The notes: generated from the sequence alone by a model not told the origin. Positions 1 through 8,860 are shown, numbered from the stretch's first letter. The stretch is DNA of 64,000 nt from Pseudomonadota bacterium (GCA_018242065.1 JAFECQ010000019.1:1-64000); one strand, 5' to 3'. Program-made: numbers and translations.

Positions 1-12
1 CGTGTTATCTAG

Positions 13-261
13 GACAGCCCCAAAGTAATATTTGCTTCAGGGTACCATACAACGAATTTGAATATGCATTCGGGGAGTCATGTCACAAAACAATTTTTAG
101 CTCCTCAAGCGTTTCAGTTAATCTATCAAAGTAATAATGTAGCTACTCAAATAGCTTGCCAAGGGCCTAAAGCTCCTGCAGGTAGTTTGGGAGGGAGCAT
201 TACTTTGAGTCTTACGAAGGCAAGCGATGGTACTCTCGCATGCTCATGGTACACTCTTTAG
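13..261 (+). pseudogene. 5'-disrupted paralog of the small exported protein that follows
   Basis: The reading frame is open from just after an in-frame TAG at 10-12 to the TAA at 261. The only starts are a TTG at 58 and an ATG at 64, and neither has a convincing ribosome binding site or signal peptide. The C-terminal half matches the next gene in pattern: a C-x-G motif, a stretch ending in I/V-T-L, then G/N-T-L-x-C close to the C-terminus. I read it as the tail of a tandem paralog whose 5' part is broken or lies left of the window. Function is unknown. It could instead be a short intact gene starting at the TTG. Confidence 0.45.
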
Positions 262-315
262 CATTGTTTTATATATTAATTTAGACTTTCTAACCTTAAA
301 GAAGAGGAGATAGAA

Positions 316-660
316 ATGAAATCATATTTAGCTACAGTGGCTTTTCTCGCCATATTAGCTGGGCCATTAACAGCTCAGGCTATAGAAGTAACTGTGAAGC
401 CTACGTCAGGTGTAACCTTGGATAATCTTTCTCTGAAAGGTAAAACTGCTAAAACAGTTGATTCAGCTAGGCTGGTAGGTACAGCAGCGCAAAAAGTAAC
501 ACTTTCTTTTCCTGGGAAGTCTCTTCCTATAAAGTTTAGCCTTGTTGGAAAGAGAACAGAGTTTGTTTGTAAAGGACTCACTGCATCAGGATCGGCAAAC
601 GTCACTTTAAATGTTAAAGTCTTTAATAATACGCTCTCTTGTGAAATTGTTGACTTTTGA
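316..660 (+). CDS. Small exported protein of unknown function, 114 aa
   Basis: A clear Sec signal peptide covers residues 1-22: a Lys at position 3, a hydrophobic core, and a TAQA cleavage site. The mature part is about 92 residues, rich in Thr, Val, Lys and Ser, with alternating hydrophobic residues that suggest a small beta-sandwich. Two cysteines near the C-terminus (F-V-C-K-G and T-L-S-C) could form a disulfide in the periplasm. The start has a strong ribosome binding site (AAGAGGAG about 6 nt upstream). The gene follows a related fragment and converges on the old parC 3' end at 674. I recognise no family. Confidence 0.7.
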   Translation: MKSYLATVAFLAILAGPLTAQAIEVTVKPTSGVTLDNLSLKGKTAKTVDSARLVGTAAQKVTLSFPGKSLPIKFSLVGKRTEFVCKGLTASGSANVTLNVKVFNNTLSCEIVDF

Positions 661-673
661 GAGACTCAGTATT

Positions 674-716
674 TTAAAATTTGTTCGTTCGTGGAAAGCC
701 AGTTGGAGGAAGTTTT
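674..716 (-). repeat. Left copy of the parC 3' end (att-like direct repeat)
   Basis: These 43 bases match 1915-1957, the last codons and stop of parC, at 38 positions. Read on the minus strand both copies encode [11 protein letters not shown]-(K/R)-F-stop. Three of the five differences are third-position silent changes (GGC/GGT, CCA/CCG, AAC/AAT); the other two fall in one codon (AAA/AGG, Lys/Arg). The copies bracket the mobile-mystery A/B pair. Confidence 0.85.
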
Positions 717-732
717 CTCTTGGGTGTTTTCG

Positions 733-1323
733 TTAAGAGCGAGCAAATTGCAACAGAGTTTCATATTCAAACTGATCTGCCTTTTTAAGGGCAGAGATAT
801 AGGTTCTTCGGAGCTCGTTTGTAATATTCAGTTCCAGAGACAAAAAGGTTTTAGCTCCCCACGAAAAGGGAGGAGCCCCCAAGTTGCGTAGAAGTAAGTC
901 AGAGATTAAACGTGCATGGCGGCCATTCCCATTTGGAAAAGGGTGCACCGAAACAAGCCGATGATGGAGCCGAATAGCTATCTCGTCTTTCGAAAATGAT
1001 TGATTCTGTATTTGAAAGATAATATCGTCACATAAATATTTTAATTCTATTTCAATGCGATAGGCCTCAATCCCAAGATTTTTTTGTGTTTTACGGAATT
1101 TTCCTGCCCACTTCCACGTTTGGTTAAACATCTTGTTATGAAGTTTTTTTATGAACATTATAGTTAAGATGTCCTTTTGTTTATATACCCATGGAAGAGC
1201 TAAAGTTATATTCATTTGCTCAAAAGCATTCAATTGTTGTTGTGTTGTAATATGGGTAGGGATTAAGTCTTTCAACTCATCTCCATTAAGAGGAGTTGCA
1301 CCTGGAGGATACTTAAATTTCAT
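733..1323 (-). CDS. Mobile mystery protein B, Fic-domain protein
   Basis: A Fic-fold enzyme of the mobile mystery protein B family. Fic proteins usually transfer AMP or another nucleotide moiety to protein hydroxyls. The core motif HPFPNGNGRHAR is at residues 127-138, with the catalytic His at 127 and the phosphate-binding GNGR loop. Asn replaces the usual Asp/Glu in the motif. I chose the ATG at 1323 because family members begin with a K-Y-P-x-G-A-T-P-L motif right after the start; an ATG 18 bases upstream is possible. It overlaps the regulator gene by 11 bp, so the two are one transcriptional unit. The pair is typical of mobile DNA and may act like a toxin-antitoxin or addiction module, which is inference. 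Confidence 0.88.
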   Translation of the reverse strand: MKFKYPPGATPLNGDELKDLIPTHITTQQQLNAFEQMNITLALPWVYKQKDILTIMFIKKLHNKMFNQTWKWAGKFRKTQKNLGIEAYRIEIELKYLCDDIIFQIQNQSFSKDEIAIRLHHRLVSVHPFPNGNGRHARLISDLLLRNLGAPPFSWGAKTFLSLELNITNELRRTYISALKKADQFEYETLLQFARS

Positions 1324-1783
1324 TTTTCTTCCAAAGAGCACGGAGTGATTTTTTTGTTAACTCCTCACGCAGAATTATTTCTTGTTGCTGAATCTGTCTT
1401 TCGTTCAACTCTTGAGCTTCCAAACGCATCGTCTGGTTTACGGACTTGATCCAATCTTGAATCACGCTATCCATTTGTTGATCAATAAAGGAATTTAGAG
1501 AATCATGAGGAATAAAGGCATAAATAACTTCGCACCCCATCGCTTCCGCTGTCTTTTGAAGGGATTCTAAGGTAATCTTTCCCTCAATTTCATTATGTTC
1601 AAAAGAAATAATAGTTGATTGAGAAATTCCTATACGATTTGCAAGGTCGTATGTTGACATCTTCAAAGCATTCCTCATGATGGAAATCCAACTCTTATAG
1701 TTTTGAACTTTTTTAAAAGCATGTTTAAGAGGTTGAAGGTCCCTGTCAAGTTGATCAATTGTTAGTTTTTCAAAAGGTTTCAT
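1313..1783 (-). CDS. Mobile mystery protein A, XRE-type regulator
   Basis: A 156-residue DNA-binding protein. The helix-turn-helix lies around residues 38-90, with the typical Y-D-L-A-x-R-I-G-I-S-Q-S-T-I pattern. The N-terminal segment and the long C-terminal helix rich in Gln and Glu match mobile mystery protein A, the standard partner of the Fic-type protein B. It lies upstream of B and overlaps it by 11 bp. The 130 bp upstream is very AT-rich and holds the repeated element TTACAAT, a possible autoregulatory site. It likely represses its own operon and may neutralise B, but neither is shown by sequence. Confidence 0.85.
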   Translation of the reverse strand: MKPFEKLTIDQLDRDLQPLKHAFKKVQNYKSWISIMRNALKMSTYDLANRIGISQSTIISFEHNEIEGKITLESLQKTAEAMGCEVIYAFIPHDSLNSFIDQQMDSVIQDWIKSVNQTMRLEAQELNERQIQQQEIILREELTKKSLRALWKKNEI

Positions 1784-1914
1784 AAGATTTCCATAACAAT
1801 CTATTACAATGAATTGATTTTTAGATTTACAATCTATCTCAGAAGATTAAAAAATCATTTTTTGATATGTTATAATAAATCATTTCTAGAATCAAGTGGT
1901 TTAAAATATCTGCC

Positions 1915-1957
1915 TTAAAACCTATTCGTTCGCGGAAAACCAGTTGGAGGAAGTTTT
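1915..1957 (-). repeat. Right copy of the parC 3' end (att-like direct repeat)
   Basis: The present coding end of parC, repeated at 674-716 with an offset of 1241 bp. See the left copy for alignment. Together they delimit a 1.2 kb insert carrying only the mobile-mystery pair. Confidence 0.85.
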
Positions 1958-4119
1958 CCTCCCTGGCCGCGTTTTCCAAGCCATGGCAAAAGATTTGTTT
2001 CAAGACGTGTTTTATCTCCAATTTTCCAGGAGAGTCCTTCGGTAAGCTCAAAGAATTTTACGTCAGATAATCCGCCATCTTTATAACGTTGAAGAATGAC
2101 GCCTTTTCCACGGGTCATTTCTGGAATTTCATCTGTTTTAAAAATGAGCAATTTACGATTTTGACCTACGATAGCAATATGATCTCCTATCATTTCTCGA
2201 CAAAGAGCGGCTTTTGTTCCTTCCACATTCAAGATTTGTTTGCCTCCTCGGGTTTGAGCGACAAGGCCTGCGCGCGAGGTGATAAATCCACGTCCATCCG
2301 TTGAGGCAATTAAGATTTTCTTATCTTCTCCTTGAGGAGAGTGAATCATAAGGTCCACCACATCTTCTTCAGACCCTAAGTCAATGAGTAAGCGCAAAGG
2401 ATCTCCATGCCCCCTCCCACCGGGAAGCTTATCGACAGAAAGCGTATAAAATCGTCCCAGAGTTGTGAACACAAGAAGCTTATCTGTTGTTTCGGCCTTG
2501 AGGAGAAATAATTCCCCATCTCCGTCTTTGTATTTAATATCATCAGCGGTCACGGCATGACCTTTGAGCGCGCGTACCCATCCTTTTTGAGAACAAACGA
2601 CGGTGACAGGTTCACGTTCCACAATAGCTTCAATGGGAACAATAATTTCTTCAGGAGGGTCTGAAAGAACCGTTCGCCTGCGCCCTAGCTCAGTTTTTTT
2701 ATTAAATTGAGATTTAATTGTTTCAAGATCTTGGATGATTTTCTCTTGTTGGAGAGAGGACGTTTTTAAAAGGTTTAATAATTCACTCTTCTCTTGAGAA
2801 AGAGTTTTATGTTCGCCTTTAATTTCAATTTCTTCTAATTTTCGTAAACTCCTTAAGCGCATATTGAGAATAGCTTCGGCTTGTATTTCCGATAAACCCC
2901 AACGTTGCTGCATCAGAGGACTTGGATGATCTTCTTCTCGAATCAAGCGAATGACCTCGTCGATATTGAGATACGCAATTAGGTATCCTTCTAAAAGAGC
3001 CAGACGATGGTTGATTTTATCGAGACGAAACTGTGTTGTTCGCTCTAAAATTTCTAAACGGTGGGCGTAAAATGCTTCTAGCACTTGTTTGAGATTTTTA
3101 ACGCCTGGCACACCATTGCGATCCACAACGTTCATATTTAATGAAATACGTATATCCAAGTCTGTATGGCGAAAAAGGGATTCCATCAGGACTGCTGGGT
3201 CTACAGTACGTGCTTTAGGTTCAAAAATAAGACGTACTTGATCCGTTGATTCCTCTCGCATATCTCCCAGAAGTGGGAGTTTTTTATCCCCTAATAAGTT
3301 AGCAATTTTCTCAACTAATTTGGATTTTTGTACAAGATATGGGATTTCAGTGACCACAATTTGATATTGACCAAAGTCAAGCTTTTCGATTTCCCATTTG
3401 GCTCTCAAACGAAAACTGCCGCGGCCCGTTTCATAAGCTTTCAGAATGTTATCTCGACTTTCAACTAAAACACCACCGGTTGGAAAATCAGGGCCTGGGA
3501 TTAGTTTAACGAGAGATTGAATGTCAATGTCGGGTTTTCGAATAAGAGTGATGAGGCCATCACAAATTTCACTTAAGTTATGGGGAGGAATACTGGTGGC
3601 CATTCCAACAGCAATGCCGGTTGCGCCATTAACCAACAAATTAGGGAAAGCCGTTGGCATAACAATAGGCTCGCTGTTTTCCCCGTCATAGGTTGTTTTA
3701 AAATCGACGGCATTTTGATCAAGCCCTTCCATAAGAGCTTCAGCTGCTGCTGTGAGGCGTGCTTCTGTGTACCGCATAGCGGCTGCCGAATCGCCATCAA
3801 TATTTCCAAAGTTTCCTTGTCCATCGACCAAAGGTAAGCGTACTGCGAAGTCTTGAGCAAGGCGCACCATGGCATCATAAATGGCTCCTTCCCCATGAGG
3901 ATGAAATTTACCAATGACATCCCCTACCACTCGGGCACATTTTTTGTAACCTGATTTAGGATCGAGCTTAAGTTCTCGCATAGCATAAAGAAGCCGCCTA
4001 TGGACGGGCTTTAATCCGTCTCTTACATCGGGAAGAGAGCGTTGCATGATGGTTGAAAGAGCATAGGATAAATAACGCTCTCCTAATGCTTCTGCTAACT
4101 TAACATCCCGAACTGTCAT
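1915..4119 (-). CDS. parC: DNA topoisomerase IV subunit A
   Basis: The DNA-breaking and rejoining subunit of topoisomerase IV, which decatenates daughter chromosomes with ParE (not in this window). At 734 residues it has the normal family length. The winged-helix/tower domain is N-terminal, with the active Tyr at 117 in the motif R-Y-T-E-A-R. The C-terminal third is the DNA-wrapping beta-propeller. In the quinolone-resistance region the sequence is [10 protein letters not shown] (73-82), so Gly78 replaces the usual Ser and Asp82 is acidic as expected. The ATG overlaps the recO stop by 4 bp, giving a coupled recO-parC pair. Its last 13 codons plus stop are duplicated 1.24 kb downstream. Confidence 0.97.
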   Translation of the reverse strand: MTVRDVKLAEALGERYLSYALSTIMQRSLPDVRDGLKPVHRRLLYAMRELKLDPKSGYKKCARVVGDVIGKFHPHGEGAIYDAMVRLAQDFAVRLPLVDGQGNFGNIDGDSAAAMRYTEARLTAAAEALMEGLDQNAVDFKTTYDGENSEPIVMPTAFPNLLVNGATGIAVGMATSIPPHNLSEICDGLITLIRKPDIDIQSLVKLIPGPDFPTGGVLVESRDNILKAYETGRGSFRLRAKWEIEKLDFGQYQIVVTEIPYLVQKSKLVEKIANLLGDKKLPLLGDMREESTDQVRLIFEPKARTVDPAVLMESLFRHTDLDIRISLNMNVVDRNGVPGVKNLKQVLEAFYAHRLEILERTTQFRLDKINHRLALLEGYLIAYLNIDEVIRLIREEDHPSPLMQQRWGLSEIQAEAILNMRLRSLRKLEEIEIKGEHKTLSQEKSELLNLLKTSSLQQEKIIQDLETIKSQFNKKTELGRRRTVLSDPPEEIIVPIEAIVEREPVTVVCSQKGWVRALKGHAVTADDIKYKDGDGELFLLKAETTDKLLVFTTLGRFYTLSVDKLPGGRGHGDPLRLLIDLGSEEDVVDLMIHSPQGEDKKILIASTDGRGFITSRAGLVAQTRGGKQILNVEGTKAALCREMIGDHIAIVGQNRKLLIFKTDEIPEMTRGKGVILQRYKDGGLSDVKFFELTEGLSWKIGDKTRLETNLLPWLGKRGQGGKLPPTGFPRTNRF

Positions 4120-4838
4120 ACGCTCTTCCTTACTTTCATAAACTGCCGTAATAACCGTGCTCTCGCAGAGGGTAATGTACGGCCTAATAAATATCTCTCG
4201 AGAAAATAGCCTGAGAGTTGCAGCGCGTCGAGGATTTCTTGATTATTTGGAAAGGTATCATTATTTTTTTGACAAATAAAAGAGGGAAGAGGTAAAAGTT
4301 TCCCTTGATAAGGTTGGGCAACATCCTGACAGACGGCCCGTCCTGTGCGAGGCGAAACAGCAACAAGCTCTGTACCCATCCCCGTAACTGCACACGTTTT
4401 TAGGTCAAGCCCATACCCCAACTCATCTAAAAGAGTTAGCTCAAAAAAGACATAAGACTGTGCCCAAGAGGGAGTGATGAGATCCTTGAGCGTATCTTCC
4501 ATACGTTTATAAAGATAGGGGTAAGCATGACGTTCTGGCAAAGCTACATGACAAAGAGACGTGGCACTGAGGAGAGCTGCGAGTGGACCTGGTGTGTCAA
4601 GCAACATAGCTATATTCGTAGAAATTGGCTCCAGGATCCAATGACCGAGGTGATTTTCAAGGCGTGCTCCCCAGCGAGCTTTGACCTTTCCACCACATTG
4701 AACCCATCCTCTGTTTTTTGGATTGATGCTGAAAACCCCTCCGCAACGTCCATGGGTAGCCGTAAAAAGACTCACAATTTGCTTGCGCTCTCCTAAGGAT
4801 TGGGTATGGAGAATGATGCCTTCGTCTTGCCATTGCAT
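4116..4838 (-). CDS. recO: DNA repair protein RecO
   Basis: A 240-residue recombination mediator that loads RecA onto gapped DNA together with RecR. The N-terminal OB fold begins with the family pattern W-x-D-E-G-I-I-L and continues through G-E-x-x-x-I-V-S-L-F-T. The rest is the helical C-terminal domain ([11 protein letters not shown] is characteristic). The ATG is preceded by AAGGG at a good distance. In alphaproteobacteria recO normally follows era directly; here an antitoxin gene and a palindrome pair separate them. Confidence 0.95.
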   Translation of the reverse strand: MQWQDEGIILHTQSLGERKQIVSLFTATHGRCGGVFSINPKNRGWVQCGGKVKARWGARLENHLGHWILEPISTNIAMLLDTPGPLAALLSATSLCHVALPERHAYPYLYKRMEDTLKDLITPSWAQSYVFFELTLLDELGYGLDLKTCAVTGMGTELVAVSPRTGRAVCQDVAQPYQGKLLPLPSFICQKNNDTFPNNQEILDALQLSGYFLERYLLGRTLPSARARLLRQFMKVRKSV

Positions 4839-4868
4839 TTTAAGCCCTTGCGAGTGAGTTTTTTCTCA

Positions 4869-5150
4869 TTATTTAAGATTTCCTTCACCACGTATGTTAT
4901 TGAAAGTCTCCTGAATTTCTTGTTCAGCAATTTCAGGATCAATTCCCTCATAAGCCTTTCCCATTTTATCGGTAAGGGTATCAAACTGATGCCTCATGTG
5001 GCGAATTTTTTCAAAAAGTTCAATATCAATTAAAGCAGCTAGGGGCTTTCCAGCTTTCGTAATCAACACATTATCATGGCAATACTTTACTTCGTTTAAA
5101 AGCTCACCAAAGTTTTTACGGGCGGTCATGGCTGTAACTTCTTTAATCAT
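4869..5150 (-). CDS. Phd/YefM-type antitoxin, apparently orphan
   Basis: A 93-residue protein of the Phd/YefM antitoxin family. These fold on DNA as dimers, repress their own promoter, and bind a toxin through a flexible C-terminus. The N-terminal pattern T-A-x-x-A-R-K-N-F-G-E-L-L-N-E-V followed by V-L-I-T-K-A-G-K-P-x-A-A-L-I is diagnostic. The start has a good site (GGAGA, 6 nt upstream). No Doc, YoeB or RelE-like toxin follows, because recO begins 31 bp downstream. It is either a lone regulator or a toxin-antitoxin remnant inserted between era and recO. Confidence 0.85.
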   Translation of the reverse strand: MIKEVTAMTARKNFGELLNEVKYCHDNVLITKAGKPLAALIDIELFEKIRHMRHQFDTLTDKMGKAYEGIDPEIAEQEIQETFNNIRGEGNLK

Positions 5151-5176
5151 CTAAATTCTCCAAAATCAAACATGAC

Positions 5177-5287
5177 TTTCTGGATTGCTTCACTCCACCT
5201 TCGTGGAGTTCGCAATGACAAACTTTTTTATTAAAACACAAGAAATTCGTCATTGCGAGGCCCCATTAGGGGCCGCGGCAATCTAGG
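5177..5287 (+). repeat. Inverted pair of palindromic intergenic repeats (REP-like)
   Basis: Two copies of one palindrome face each other. The first has stem ACTCCAC/GTGGAGT (5192-5209) flanked by ATTGC and GCAAT. The second has stem GGCCCC/GGGGCC (5249-5264) with the same ATTGC/GCAAT flanks in opposite orientation. The outer words CTGGATTGC and GCAATGAC recur in the element inside the tonB-like gene at 31741-31811. Confidence 0.85.
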
Positions 5288-5297
5288 AGATTAAAAA

Positions 5298-6194
5298 TCA
5301 CTCACCGCTTCTAAACTCAAGTCCAATACTTGCATAAAGGCGTGGATTATCCATCCAATTTGATTTGACTTTGACTTGTAAGAAAAGGTGAACGGGTCTC
5401 TCAAGTATGGTTATAAGCTGACGCCTTGCAGCAGCTCCAATGGCTTTGACTTGCTGTCCTGCTTTCCCTAAAACAATAGGACGCTGACTCTCTCGTTGAA
5501 CATAGATGGATTGTGTAATTTTAACACTGCCATCTTTAAATTCTTCCCAAGATTCTGTTTCAATCCAGATTGAATAGGGCAACTCTTCATGAAGGCGGTG
5601 AAAGATTTCTTCACGTGTAATTTCGGCGGCTAATAATCTTAAGGGAAGGTCACTCAATTGATCTTCAGGAAATAGCCATGGTCCCTCAGGGAGCTCGTGC
5701 GCCCAGTACTTTTTAATATCTTCAATTCCATCTTGTTTTAGAGCCGATATCATAAAAATATGATCGATTCCGGGGCGAGAGAATTCTTGAGCAATAGCTA
5801 AAAGATTTTCTCGGGGGATAAGGTCTATTTTATTAAGAACAACAACTGCCTTTTTTTTATAGAATTCAAGGCGCTTTAAAATAGGTTCTGTTTCTTCAAA
5901 ATTTTTACGACTTACATCGACAATAACCATAATACCATCAGCATCGCTCAAACTTTCCCAGGCACTTTTAACCATCGCTTTTTCGAGGCGCCTTTTCGGT
6001 GCTTCAAAGATTCCCGGTGTGTCCACAAGGATAAGTTGAGAGTCTCCTTCAAGGGCAACGCCTAAGATTCGATTGCGGGTGGTTTGTACTTTAGGGGAGA
6101 CAATTGTAACCTTGCTTCCTACAAGGGCGTTAATTAAAGTTGATTTGCCTGCATTGGGCGCTCCCACAACCGCGATAAAACCACACTTACTCAT
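5298..6194 (-). CDS. era: GTPase Era
   Basis: A 298-residue essential GTPase that binds 16S rRNA and helps 30S subunit maturation. The N-terminal G domain shows G1 (GAPNAGKST), the switch region V-Q-T-T-R, G3 (D-T-P-G), G4 (N-K-I-D) and G5 (S-A-L). The C-terminal KH domain carries Q-x-V-K-A-I-G. I chose the ATG at 6194, giving an N-terminus of M-S-K-C-G-F-I-A-V-V-G; a TTG 9 bases upstream is less likely. It overlaps rnc by 8 bp, as expected for the lepB-rnc-era operon. Confidence 0.97.
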   Translation of the reverse strand: MSKCGFIAVVGAPNAGKSTLINALVGSKVTIVSPKVQTTRNRILGVALEGDSQLILVDTPGIFEAPKRRLEKAMVKSAWESLSDADGIMVIVDVSRKNFEETEPILKRLEFYKKKAVVVLNKIDLIPRENLLAIAQEFSRPGIDHIFMISALKQDGIEDIKKYWAHELPEGPWLFPEDQLSDLPLRLLAAEITREEIFHRLHEELPYSIWIETESWEEFKDGSVKITQSIYVQRESQRPIVLGKAGQQVKAIGAAARRQLITILERPVHLFLQVKVKSNWMDNPRLYASIGLEFRSGE

Positions 6195-6858
6195 GGGAAA
6201 CAATCACCTTAAGTAAGTTCTTAGCCGCATTTTTCTCTGCAAGTCTTTTGGACGTTCCTTTACCTTGTATAGGCTCAAAACCATCAACATGGACTTCAAT
6301 AATGAAACACGGCGAATGGGCAGGACCTGTAGAAGAAAGAACCTTATAAACAGGGTGATTTTTGCCTCTCGCTTGCACCCATTCTTGAAGCATGGACTTG
6401 GGATCATGCGGGAGATTGTGAACGTTATTAAAATAGTCTTTCCAAAAGTGTCGAATGAAAAGGCGAGCGCTGTCGAGTCCCCCATCTAAATAAAGGGCCC
6501 CGATAAGAGCTTCACACCCATCTGCGAGGAGTGTTTCGAGGCGCTTGTCTTGAGAAGAACTTTTTTCATGTTTCATCACCATACTTTTATCCAGATGGAT
6601 GGACTCTGCGATGATGACTAACGTTTCCTTTTGAACAAGGCCAGCAAACCACTTAGCCATGTTTCCTTCGCTTTCCTGAGGAAATTCCTCGAAAAGCCAG
6701 CTTGCAATGACAAGGCCTAAAACGCGATCTCCTAAAAATTCAAGTCGTTCAAAATTGACACCTTGTCCCGGAGGTAAAGCACTCGGATGTGTTAAAGCCA
6801 TTTTGAGAAAAGTAGAGTTTTTAAACGTATATTTTAAATTCTCTTCAAGACTTTCCAT
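6187..6858 (-). CDS. rnc: Ribonuclease III
   Basis: A 223-residue double-strand-specific endoribonuclease that processes rRNA precursors and structured mRNAs. The catalytic domain has the signature E-R-L-E-F-L-G-D-R-V-L-G, and the second acidic cluster D-x-x-E-A-L-I-G-A-L-Y-L-D-G-G. A double-stranded RNA binding domain fills the C-terminal 70 residues, ending R-L-A-E-K-N-A-A-K-N-L-L. The start overlaps the lepB stop by one base (TAATG) and the end overlaps era, so translation of the three genes is coupled. Confidence 0.97.
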   Translation of the reverse strand: MESLEENLKYTFKNSTFLKMALTHPSALPPGQGVNFERLEFLGDRVLGLVIASWLFEEFPQESEGNMAKWFAGLVQKETLVIIAESIHLDKSMVMKHEKSSSQDKRLETLLADGCEALIGALYLDGGLDSARLFIRHFWKDYFNNVHNLPHDPKSMLQEWVQARGKNHPVYKVLSSTGPAHSPCFIIEVHVDGFEPIQGKGTSKRLAEKNAAKNLLKVIVSHE

Positions 6859-7619
6859 TAATGAATGCCATTAAAAATACGATTGTAGTTAGCTGTAAAC
6901 GGCCATTTCCAAATTTCCCAGAAAGCAATATGTCCCCCTGTTGAGAAGAAGATAAAGCTTGCGCGTCCGACGAGATATTCATAAGGGATATAGCCCACAA
7001 CTTGTTGAGCGCGACTGTCGTTTGATCCATCTCGATTGTCACCCATCATAAAGTAATGTCCAGGAGGAACATGATAAACAGGGGTGTTATCGTAGTTTCC
7101 TTCACCAAATGGATCTTGTTTAATAATAAGATGCTTTAACCCATTAGGGAGTGTTTCTATGTACTGAGGAGCATTTAAAGTTGATTTATCATCATTAACG
7201 GCAGTTGCTTCGCCATGGGGTTCAACAGGGCACAAAACATCATTAATGTACAATAATCCTTCTTTCATTTGAATGCGGTCACCCGGAAGACCAATTACAC
7301 GCTTGATAAAATCTGTATCGGAATCAATAACAGAACGAAAAACAGCAACGTCTCCAAGCTTTGGTTCTGCTCCCCAAATGCGTCCCGAAAAATAATTAAT
7401 ATAGGCTCCAAATGGAATGGAGTAACGACTGTATCCATAAGCTGTTTTTGAAACAAAAAGATTGTCTCCGATCAATAGAGTCGGGATCATAGAGCCAGAA
7501 GGAATATGGAAAGGTTGTAACCACACGGTGCGTATCAAAACTGCTAGCAGGACAGCATAGGTAAGGGCCTTTACGTTTTCCCAAAGTGTATCTTTCTTTT
7601 TGTGTTTATCTTCAGTCAT
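6858..7619 (-). CDS. lepB: Signal peptidase I
   Basis: The inner-membrane protease that removes Sec and Tat signal peptides. One transmembrane helix at about residues 18-34 precedes the nucleophile Ser43 in I-P-S-G-S-M. The general base is Lys106 in F-I-K-R-V-I-G-L-P-G-D. The C-terminal box G-D-N-R-D-x-S-x-D-S-R is intact. I chose the ATG at 7619 because AAGGA lies 4-8 nt upstream; a TTG 60 bases earlier would add an unusual N-terminal tail. It is the first gene of lepB-rnc-era. Confidence 0.95.
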   Translation of the reverse strand: MTEDKHKKKDTLWENVKALTYAVLLAVLIRTVWLQPFHIPSGSMIPTLLIGDNLFVSKTAYGYSRYSIPFGAYINYFSGRIWGAEPKLGDVAVFRSVIDSDTDFIKRVIGLPGDRIQMKEGLLYINDVLCPVEPHGEATAVNDDKSTLNAPQYIETLPNGLKHLIIKQDPFGEGNYDNTPVYHVPPGHYFMMGDNRDGSNDSRAQQVVGYIPYEYLVGRASFIFFSTGGHIAFWEIWKWPFTANYNRIFNGIH

Positions 7620-7819
7620 GAGGTCCTTCCAAAATTTAATAGAGCTTAAAATACGTGGATCTTGGGTAGGATGCAACAACGAAAGTTGGTATTTTAAGAC
7701 CGCTGCATAAAAGTTTTTATCATTGACTTTTAGCGATTACAAAGCTCGGTGCTTAAATATGACCTAATATTTTTCACCTTTACTCTCATGGATCCCTTTT
7801 TTGTAAGATTTTGTGTCAT

Positions 7820-8036
7820 TTAGACGCAATACGCCTGTCTATAAGCCTTTAAGAGGTTAAAGGAAAAGGATTTGGCGGTCATTTGGGTCTCTACTTTTAC
7901 TTCGCTGAAGTAGGACGCTCTCGTAAACCGAAAGCGCCTTTTTAAAGTCCCAAAACATTGTTCAACACGATAGCGGATTCCAGAAACCAAACGGTTGAAC
8001 TTCTTTTGGCGCTCGCTCAGCTCATGACTCACTACA
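7820..8036 (-). pseudogene. IS5-family transposase, C-terminal remnant
   Basis: About 70 residues match the C-terminal end of an IS5-type DDE transposase: R-Y-R-V-E-Q-C-F-G-T-L-K-R-R-F-R with the final catalytic Glu, then a stretch ending F-N-L-L-K-A. Stops occur just upstream of about 8036, and no N-terminal or central catalytic part is present. No complete terminal inverted repeats were found. It marks an old insertion in the accessory stretch between lepB and bamE. Confidence 0.8.
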
Positions 8037-8299
8037 ACTATTTTCTAGAGAAGAGATTAACAGAATTGTTAATATAATAATTTTTTTCATTTCTTCTCCT
8101 GAAGATAATGAGCCATGACAAATACTGTAGCACAAAAATGATTAATAAAGCATGTAAACTTTTTCTGCTTGCTTTTTAATTTCCTATCAAAAACTGACGG
8201 ATGGTGAAGTCGTGGACTATGCTTCTTTCATGAAATTTTAATATTTTTTTTGTATTCTTAGCTGAAAGATTAAAACAACAACATGAAAGGCTTCTCCTC

Positions 8300-8860
8300 A
8301 TGCAGAATAAATTTCTCCGGACATCGGCGCTCACGTTAAATTTAGGCGTCGCGATAATTGCAATCGGTACAACTTACTCTGGGTCTACATCAGCCGCTAG
8401 GTTGGAATTCAACAAAGATGCCATGCGTTTGCTGCGAGCCGCCCCAGGGGGACTCAGAACGATTGGGGTAGAAGCAGAAATGTTTACGGGGGAGCACATG
8501 GAGACTGTTAGCATAGTAGGAAGTGTGGATGTGCCGGGGGACAAGATAATGGACGACCAGCGAGTGGATATGGTTTCTACCAATGATTCAAGTGATGTGA
8601 CGTGGGGAGACTTTGTTGTTTCGGGTAGCGTGGTGCTACGGATAATACCTAATGACAAAAACGCTATTTACCAGAGGCTAAGAGAATATGGCTTTTGGGA
8701 CATAAGAGACACCCCTGAGCTGCGTACTATAGAAAAATTAAATGCGCTAGTTTGGAGGGTTACGTGCGATCCAGACGCTACATGGAATAGCTTTTGGCTG
8801 CGCTGTAGTTTGAAGCTGATTCATCAAGAAAAACAGGAAGGTGCAACGGAGGGAAGCTAG
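8300..8860 (+). CDS. Exported protein of unknown function, 186 aa
   Basis: The N-terminus looks like a Sec signal peptide: Lys and Arg at residues 4 and 7, a hydrophobic core to about residue 25, then small residues and S-A-A around 31-33. The mature part is soluble and mixed alpha/beta, with two cysteines near the C-terminus (V-T-C-D-P and L-R-C-S-L). The ATG follows AAAGG at about 9 nt. The gene stands alone between a transposase remnant and a HicA-like gene. I recognise no family. Confidence 0.6.
   Translation: MQNKFLRTSALTLNLGVAIIAIGTTYSGSTSAARLEFNKDAMRLLRAAPGGLRTIGVEAEMFTGEHMETVSIVGSVDVPGDKIMDDQRVDMVSTNDSSDVTWGDFVVSGSVVLRIIPNDKNAIYQRLREYGFWDIRDTPELRTIEKLNALVWRVTCDPDATWNSFWLRCSLKLIHQEKQEGATEGS

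Noticed and set aside
3573-3920. Frames inside parC on both strands
   Set aside because: They are out-of-frame shadows of a highly conserved gene.
7807-8299. Complete insertion sequence around the transposase fragment
   Set aside because: Only the C-terminal part of the transposase is left and no matching terminal inverted repeats were found.
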